Positions 8,085-11,705 of a stretch of 11,705 nt of DNA are shown here, piece by piece. The position numbers and the translations under genes are program-made. Origin of the DNA: Erysipelotrichia bacterium. Its GTDB lineage: Bacteria; Bacillota_I; Bacilli_A; RFN20; CAG-826. The stretch's first letter is position 1. Every line of letters begins with the position of its first letter. Below the pieces are notes generated by a model. It had not been told where the DNA came from, did not search any database, and worked only from the letters and a program-made list of their open reading frames with translations. Location of the stretch: NCBI GenBank assembly GCA_012971835.1, contig JAAZFR010000101.1:1-11705 (forward strand), in the 5' to 3' direction.

Positions 8085-8094
8085 ACCTCCACCT
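8085..8094 (-). promoter_or_regulatory. Strong ribosome binding site of lemA
   Basis: On the - strand AGGTGGAGGT ends 7 bases before the lemA ATG. It is a near-consensus site, much stronger than those of the neighbouring genes, suggesting LemA is made in larger amounts than the upstream protein from the same transcript. Confidence 0.7.
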
Positions 8095-8123
8095 TTATAT
8101 TATATATATGAGTTGGCGAACTT

Positions 8124-9950
8124 CTACTTACTTTTTTTAATTATGTAGGCGAGGAACAAGCCGACAGTATAAACATCCTTGTCTTCAGCCAGTTTGCCTT
8201 TACGCATATTTTCAAACGCTTTTTTGAATTTTTCAGCATAGGTTTCTTCTTTTTCTTCGCCGACAACATTGACATTAACGTCAGTGCTTTGTGAAACAGG
8301 TAAATACTCAACCCAGTTAACAGGCACCATGTGTGAGCGACCATCACCACCCATGACCGGAATATAGTCGGTGCGATTAAAGGTTTGATAGCCATAAGCT
8401 GTCACGCGAATCGTATCGCAGAACTCACCGCTTTTAACTACCGAAGTCTTCAAAATATTAGGCGTAGCGGAAAGCGGATGTTTAAATTCGGTAGCGTTCA
8501 TAGCATTGGCGATATGCTCATGCTCGTAAAAACTAACATAACTATCATACAAATCTTTGTAAATGTATTCATGTGGTTTGTGTTGTTGATATAACGGAAT
8601 AGCAAGAATCGGAGCGAAGGCAAAAAAGACATGTTTGAAATAGGCATTCATATAGTCTAAAAAATTCTTGCGAATGACATCAAAATTAAAACCGTGAAAG
8701 AATTCAGACACAACATCAAGAGAAATTCGCCCTAAGTGCTCAGGATAAATGATATTAATCATTTTATGTTTGACAAAGTCAAAATCATCGCCGAAAGCAA
8801 CTTCTTTATCTTTCATCAATTGCAGTAATTGTTTTTGCGCTAAAGGGGTGAAAAGAAGGCGGAATTGCAATTCGTCATTGCGGTTTGTAGCACCAAATAA
8901 TACTTCAAATTCGCTATTGCCCATCACCGTAAAATCGCCGCCTTTTTTGATACTTTTCTCCGACATTCTATTGAGTTTTTTTACTTCCTTATTAACTTTC
9001 TTCTCGATTTGTTTCTCATTTAAATGCTCAGCATCAGAGTCTTGGCGAGTGAAGATTAAATCTGGAGCGGCTTCATTACCGTAAACCAAATATGGTTCTT
9101 CGCGATAATAAGGGCATGGTTTGGTAACGCTGGCCCGTAGGGTTTGCGTATGATGATTTGTGACAAGACGACCATTAACATATGAAGTTGTTGTGTAATG
9201 AATCACTAACTCACCATAATAAGTTTTCGTGCCAAGATTATGCACTAGATCATTGGCAATAAAAAACGGATTGCCGATAATGTCACCTGATTGGACATAT
9301 AATGTCGAGCGATTAACATCGTGGACTTCGGCTAGACCAAATTTGTTTACCAAATAGTCTAGGCGTTTGCTATCAAACATCTTGTCCAAATTGATAATTG
9401 GAACAGTTTTTTTAAAAAGAAAAACATTCATTCCTCTTGTAAATAAAGCATTAAGAGGAGCCATCTGATTCCATGCTTCGGCTGTTAAATCAGCGATAAT
9501 CTTATCGAGTTTTTCTTTCGCGCCTTTTAATTGTTTGATTTTGGGATTAACTTTTACTATAAGTAAAACGATAAGTAAAATTGGAAGGGTAAAACCGAAA
9601 ACAATCATTAGGATTGGGGCGACCAGCGAATTGAGGCCTCCATTAACAATCATGACGATTCCGACAATTGCCGCCACTAATGCAGCAACAGTTAGGAAAA
9701 TCATAAAACCTCTTAGAAAATTATTTTTGTTAATTTGCTTAATTAAGTCATTCCGTTCCGTTTCACTTTTTTTAATTTTGCGATTCGTTTCGCGATTAGC
9801 CTCGATATCGACCTGAGATTTTTCAACTAGCGAATCAATGTATTCGGTCGCGTTTTTATCAAATAAATCCTTATAGACGTTTTTATAGGCTAGGAGTGGC
9901 TCAAAAATATTTTCGCCATCAAAGCCTTCCATAGTTCCAAGATCGTTCAT
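8124..9950 (-). CDS. Large two-helix membrane protein of unknown function, LemA partner
   Basis: A 608-residue protein. A helical, charged N-terminal part (about 1-77) with coiled-coil character is followed by two membrane helices close together (about 80-102 and 108-133). A short basic coiled coil (134-155) and a large soluble C-terminal part follow. Recognisable stretches are NPFFIANDLVHNLGTKTYYG (227-246), then GELVIHYTTTSYVNGR and LRASVTKPCPYY (271-282), a beta-rich segment. A Lys/Glu-rich helical linker is at 308-336, and the tail 560-590 is charged. With both ends on the same side of a hairpin, the soluble domain is probably cytoplasmic. I recall Mollicutes LemA neighbours of similar size (MAG1210-type), but I cannot confirm homology here. 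The ATG is supported by AAGGGG 7 bases upstream; ATG at codon 7 is a weaker alternative. It probably shares an operon and a complex with LemA. Confidence 0.85.
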   Translation of the reverse strand: MNDLGTMEGFDGENIFEPLLAYKNVYKDLFDKNATEYIDSLVEKSQVDIEANRETNRKIKKSETERNDLIKQINKNNFLRGFMIFLTVAALVAAIVGIVMIVNGGLNSLVAPILMIVFGFTLPILLIVLLIVKVNPKIKQLKGAKEKLDKIIADLTAEAWNQMAPLNALFTRGMNVFLFKKTVPIINLDKMFDSKRLDYLVNKFGLAEVHDVNRSTLYVQSGDIIGNPFFIANDLVHNLGTKTYYGELVIHYTTTSYVNGRLVTNHHTQTLRASVTKPCPYYREEPYLVYGNEAAPDLIFTRQDSDAEHLNEKQIEKKVNKEVKKLNRMSEKSIKKGGDFTVMGNSEFEVLFGATNRNDELQFRLLFTPLAQKQLLQLMKDKEVAFGDDFDFVKHKMINIIYPEHLGRISLDVVSEFFHGFNFDVIRKNFLDYMNAYFKHVFFAFAPILAIPLYQQHKPHEYIYKDLYDSYVSFYEHEHIANAMNATEFKHPLSATPNILKTSVVKSGEFCDTIRVTAYGYQTFNRTDYIPVMGGDGRSHMVPVNWVEYLPVSQSTDVNVNVVGEEKEETYAEKFKKAFENMRKGKLAEDKDVYTVGLFLAYIIKKSK

Positions 9951-9957
9951 TGTTTTA

Positions 9958-9963
9958 CCCCTT
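9958..9963 (-). promoter_or_regulatory. Ribosome binding site of the 608-aa membrane protein
   Basis: On the - strand AAGGGG lies 7 bases before the ATG at 9950. The spacing is good but the match is imperfect; it supports the first ATG over the one at codon 7. Confidence 0.55.
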
Positions 9964-9976
9964 ATTAGTTAATAAT

Positions 9977-10022
9977 AGCCTTATAAGGCTTCATCTTTTT
10001 CATTTTAGCACAAGCCTAAGGC
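9977..10022 (-). repeat. Two related inverted repeats upstream of the 608-aa gene
   Basis: AGCCTTATAAGGCT (9977-9990) is a perfect 14-base palindrome. AGCCTAAGGC (10013-10022) holds the same AGCCT and AGGC arms, with centres about 34 bases apart. On the - strand RNA the outer copy can also pair with the inner one: GCCTTAGGCTT (10022-10012) with AAGCCTTATAAGGC (9991-9978), about 11 pairs with a 3-base bulge and a 20-base loop. No T run follows, so it is not an ordinary terminator. A paired operator around a promoter is the simplest reading. Confidence 0.5.
10002..10010 (-). promoter_or_regulatory. Possible extended -10 promoter for the 608-aa/lemA operon
   Basis: On the - strand TGCTAAAAT gives TG-n-TAAAAT, with the -10 hexamer at 10007-10002. 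No good -35 is visible at 16-18 bases. The start would fall near 9995, putting the 14-base palindrome just downstream of it, a typical repressor position. No terminator follows the acyltransferase gene, so read-through from that operon is also possible. Confidence 0.35.
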
Positions 10023-10059
10023 AAAAAATCACAATTTTCTAGATAGATGAAAGAAATGA

Positions 10060-11223
10060 TTAGTGTTTTTCAACAGGTTTCTCGTTTTTTAAACGATAGA
10101 AAAATTCTCCTGCTGTCGAAAATTTTATCGGCAAATACTTTGTGTCCATGTAGAACTGATAAACCTCATAGTTATCATAGATTTGGACATCAGCGCCAAT
10201 ATCGACTGGTAAGTATTGTATACTTTTTGTTGCGAAACGGTACAAAACATTTTGATCCTTATCGCTTCCTTCATAAATATATTCATCGCGATTAAGTGTT
10301 AAACGACCGTGACCTACTTCAACTAAATTGTTGCCTTGATAGCGGACTAAGCGAACGGAAGTAGTAATAGTATAGCTATTATCGTCAGCAATTAAACTCT
10401 CCAAGGCAATCCGCTGCCGTTCATAATGGGCAAAAACACTTTGCTGATCAAGGAGTCCAAATTGATCATAGACAAGTTCGTGGTGACACTCGGGACACAC
10501 TAACCGATCAAAATGACTCTCTAAACCTTCAAATCTGCAGTTTGGACATTGATAAATAAGGTTCTCTAAGTTGGATATATCTCGTACCTTATAACGATGT
10601 TTTTGTTCTTTATTAAAAGCTCCGGCATCAAAATATAAACTTTTGGAAACAGAATTATATATTTCTGATTCACTAATTTTCTCTAATTGCTCAGGGGTAA
10701 ATAAATGATGCATTCTTGTATAAACATTGCCCTTAAAAACATTTTTCGACCAAGGCGGAGACATTAAGTAGGCATTTTTATTTTTCACTAAATAGACATT
10801 GACCTTGGCTTTTTTTATAAGCTTTGCGATTGAGAAAGGAGGCTTTAAACTAGCGCCATGATAAGAAATTTGGCCTTCAGGGAAAATGCCGATTAGTCCA
10901 CCGCTTTTTAAGATATGCATCGCGTTAGAAACGGCGCGAAGATCGCCCTGAAAAGAACAAATTGGAATCGCGCGAGCTAATTTTAAAAACGGCCTTCTCT
11001 CCGGTTCATAAAACATTTTTGCGGCCGCGAGATAGTTTATTCGCTTAGGATAAAGTGCTGCGGTTACAAATACATAATCACGAAAAGAAGCGTGATTTGA
11101 AAGGATAATGGCAGGTTTTTCTATTTTAATCTTGTTTTCGAGGCGATTGCCCTGAAAACGTGCCGATATTTTGAGAAGACCAGCAAGTGGCAGCCATAGA
11201 AAGGGATTAGGACGTTTAATCAT
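10060..11223 (-). CDS. PlsC-type acyltransferase with zinc ribbon and extra C-terminal domain
   Basis: A 387-residue protein. The first 200 residues are a glycerol-phosphate/lysophospholipid acyltransferase domain. They show NHASFRDY (43-50) with the catalytic H44-x4-D49, and GIFPEGQIS (112-120) with the FPEG acceptor-binding motif. The N-terminus (about 8-20) is hydrophobic and likely membrane-associated. Family members transfer an acyl chain to lysophosphatidic acid or a related lysolipid at the cytoplasmic face. After the acyltransferase come C226-P-N-C229 and C243-P-E-C246, a rubredoxin-like zinc ribbon. About 120 further residues look beta-rich (LTLNRDEYIYEG, VDIGADVQIYDNYEVYQF), perhaps a GRAM/PH-like domain. 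Ordinary PlsC proteins are about 200-250 residues, so the C-terminal 160 are extra. The ATG overlaps the stop of the transporter gene by one base (TAATG), implying coupled translation. I am sure of the acyltransferase fold, unsure of the substrate. Confidence 0.88.
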   Translation of the reverse strand: MIKRPNPFLWLPLAGLLKISARFQGNRLENKIKIEKPAIILSNHASFRDYVFVTAALYPKRINYLAAAKMFYEPERRPFLKLARAIPICSFQGDLRAVSNAMHILKSGGLIGIFPEGQISYHGASLKPPFSIAKLIKKAKVNVYLVKNKNAYLMSPPWSKNVFKGNVYTRMHHLFTPEQLEKISESEIYNSVSKSLYFDAGAFNKEQKHRYKVRDISNLENLIYQCPNCRFEGLESHFDRLVCPECHHELVYDQFGLLDQQSVFAHYERQRIALESLIADDNSYTITTSVRLVRYQGNNLVEVGHGRLTLNRDEYIYEGSDKDQNVLYRFATKSIQYLPVDIGADVQIYDNYEVYQFYMDTKYLPIKFSTAGEFFYRLKNEKPVEKH

Positions 11224-11705
11224 TATCTTGTTTCCATAACAATTGGCTCGGGATTTTCAATGGCAATCATATTTTTAATTTTTTCTTGCTCTTTAGCATC
11301 AATTCGATAGCGAAGAGATATTAAGGAACCGAGGCCGAGCATGATAAGGGGGGTAAGTGACATGAGTAAGCGAATAGCAAGAAGAGCTGTTTCGGGTTGC
11401 GATGAAACAATGACGCTACTTGCAATGTTTTGTTCTTCAAAATGAGCCCAACCTAAAATAACCATCGCAAAAGAAAGACCTAGTGCTTGAGCGATTTGCG
11501 AAACAAAGTTTGAAAAGCCACTCATCTGACCTTCGAGACGTTTTTTGAATTGCAATTGGCCTGCATCAGCGACATCGCCAAACATCGTATGAGGGATTAA
11601 ACCTGGGGCGCTGATACCAAATCCCATGACAATTGCTAAAAGATAGATAACCCAAGGCGAAACATTAGCAGGAATAAAAAAGAGAGCCAGAGCAGATAAA
11701 ATCCA
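11223..11705 (-). CDS. GPH/MFS_2-type transporter, C-terminal part (5' partial)
   Basis: The frame stays open to the window edge, beyond the internal ATG at 11627. About 160 residues of the C-terminal half of a major facilitator are therefore present and the true start lies outside. The hydrophobic stretches read WILSALALFFIP, VSPWVIYLLAIVMGFGISAP, FVSQIAQALGLSFAMVILGW and ALLAIRLLMSLTPLIMLGLG. The loop MFGDVADAGQLQFKKRLEGQ matches the signature of the glycoside-pentoside-hexuronide symporter family (D-x-x-D-x-x-x...KR-x-EG), between helices 8 and 9 in MelB-like proteins. The family moves sugars with cations; the related eukaryotic MFSD2A moves lysophospholipids. The stop overlaps the acyltransferase start by one base. 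A short polar C-terminal tail ends in KEQEKIKNMIAIENPEP. Family assignment is good; cargo is not determined. Confidence 0.87.
   Translation of the reverse strand, partial: WILSALALFFIPANVSPWVIYLLAIVMGFGISAPGLIPHTMFGDVADAGQLQFKKRLEGQMSGFSNFVSQIAQALGLSFAMVILGWAHFEEQNIASSVIVSSQPETALLAIRLLMSLTPLIMLGLGSLISLRYRIDAKEQEKIKNMIAIENPEPIVMETR

Noticed and set aside
8095..8110. TATAAT-like sequence on the - strand just before lemA, a possible internal promoter
   Set aside because: It lies in a run of alternating T and A with no -35, and transcription would begin at or inside the ribosome binding site.
8749..9084. A 111-residue + strand frame opposite the 608-aa gene
   Set aside because: Its composition (runs of Ser, Cys, Phe and Leu) is that of the complement of a Lys/Glu-rich helix; there is no start signal.
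9977..10022. Reading the inverted repeats as a terminator of the acyltransferase gene
   Set aside because: Neither hairpin is followed by a T run on the - strand, and the palindrome alone leaves only a 5-bp stem.
11223..11627. Treating the transporter frame as a 134-residue gene starting at the ATG at 11627
   Set aside because: The frame continues upstream without a stop to the window edge and encodes further membrane helix; that ATG lies inside a transmembrane segment.

Overview
This is an AT-rich chromosomal window with nine protein genes, the first and last cut by the window edges. I see no tRNA, rRNA, CRISPR array or insertion sequence. All long reading frames stay open under the standard genetic code (Trp is TGG). 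The nine visible stop codons are six TAA, three TAG and no TGA. The LemA sequence and the low GC suggest a Firmicutes/Mollicutes-related lineage that keeps the standard code, such as Acholeplasma-, Izemoplasma- or RF39-like Bacilli. That placement is inference from style and remembered families, not a measured phylogeny.

Region 1 (1-2247, + strand) holds the end of one ABC exporter half and a complete second half, one base apart, closed by a hairpin terminator. The first half has Asp where the catalytic Glu after Walker B should be and the second is canonical. That is the pattern of an asymmetric heterodimeric multidrug/lipid exporter. Region 2 (2250-3722, - strand) is a single rmuC-type gene converging on the same terminator. 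A 189-base divergent intergenic region with a promoter on each strand follows.

Region 3 (3912-7345, + strand) is a two-gene unit. The first gene encodes a 348-residue beta-rich protein with an 'RDHSFGYRDW' motif. The second encodes a 792-residue rifampicin-phosphotransferase-like dikinase: an ATP-grasp front, an unknown middle and a phosphohistidine domain, with no pyruvate-binding barrel. This is the best candidate for an undescribed system: the middle domain and the partner protein presumably define an unknown substrate to be phosphorylated. The upstream promoter is placed so that the mRNA would start almost at the ATG, matching the lack of a ribosome binding site.

Region 4 (7412-11705, - strand) converges on region 3 at a strong bidirectional terminator. 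In transcription order it holds a GPH/MFS_2-type transporter (partial) and, overlapping by one base, a PlsC-type acyltransferase with a zinc ribbon and an extra C-terminal domain. After a 109-base gap with two related inverted repeats come a large two-helix membrane protein of unknown function and a LemA protein. The transporter/acyltransferase pair suggests uptake or remodelling of lipids or lysolipids. The membrane protein/LemA pair looks like a dedicated membrane complex. All of region 4 and the ABC exporter in region 1 concern the cell envelope.
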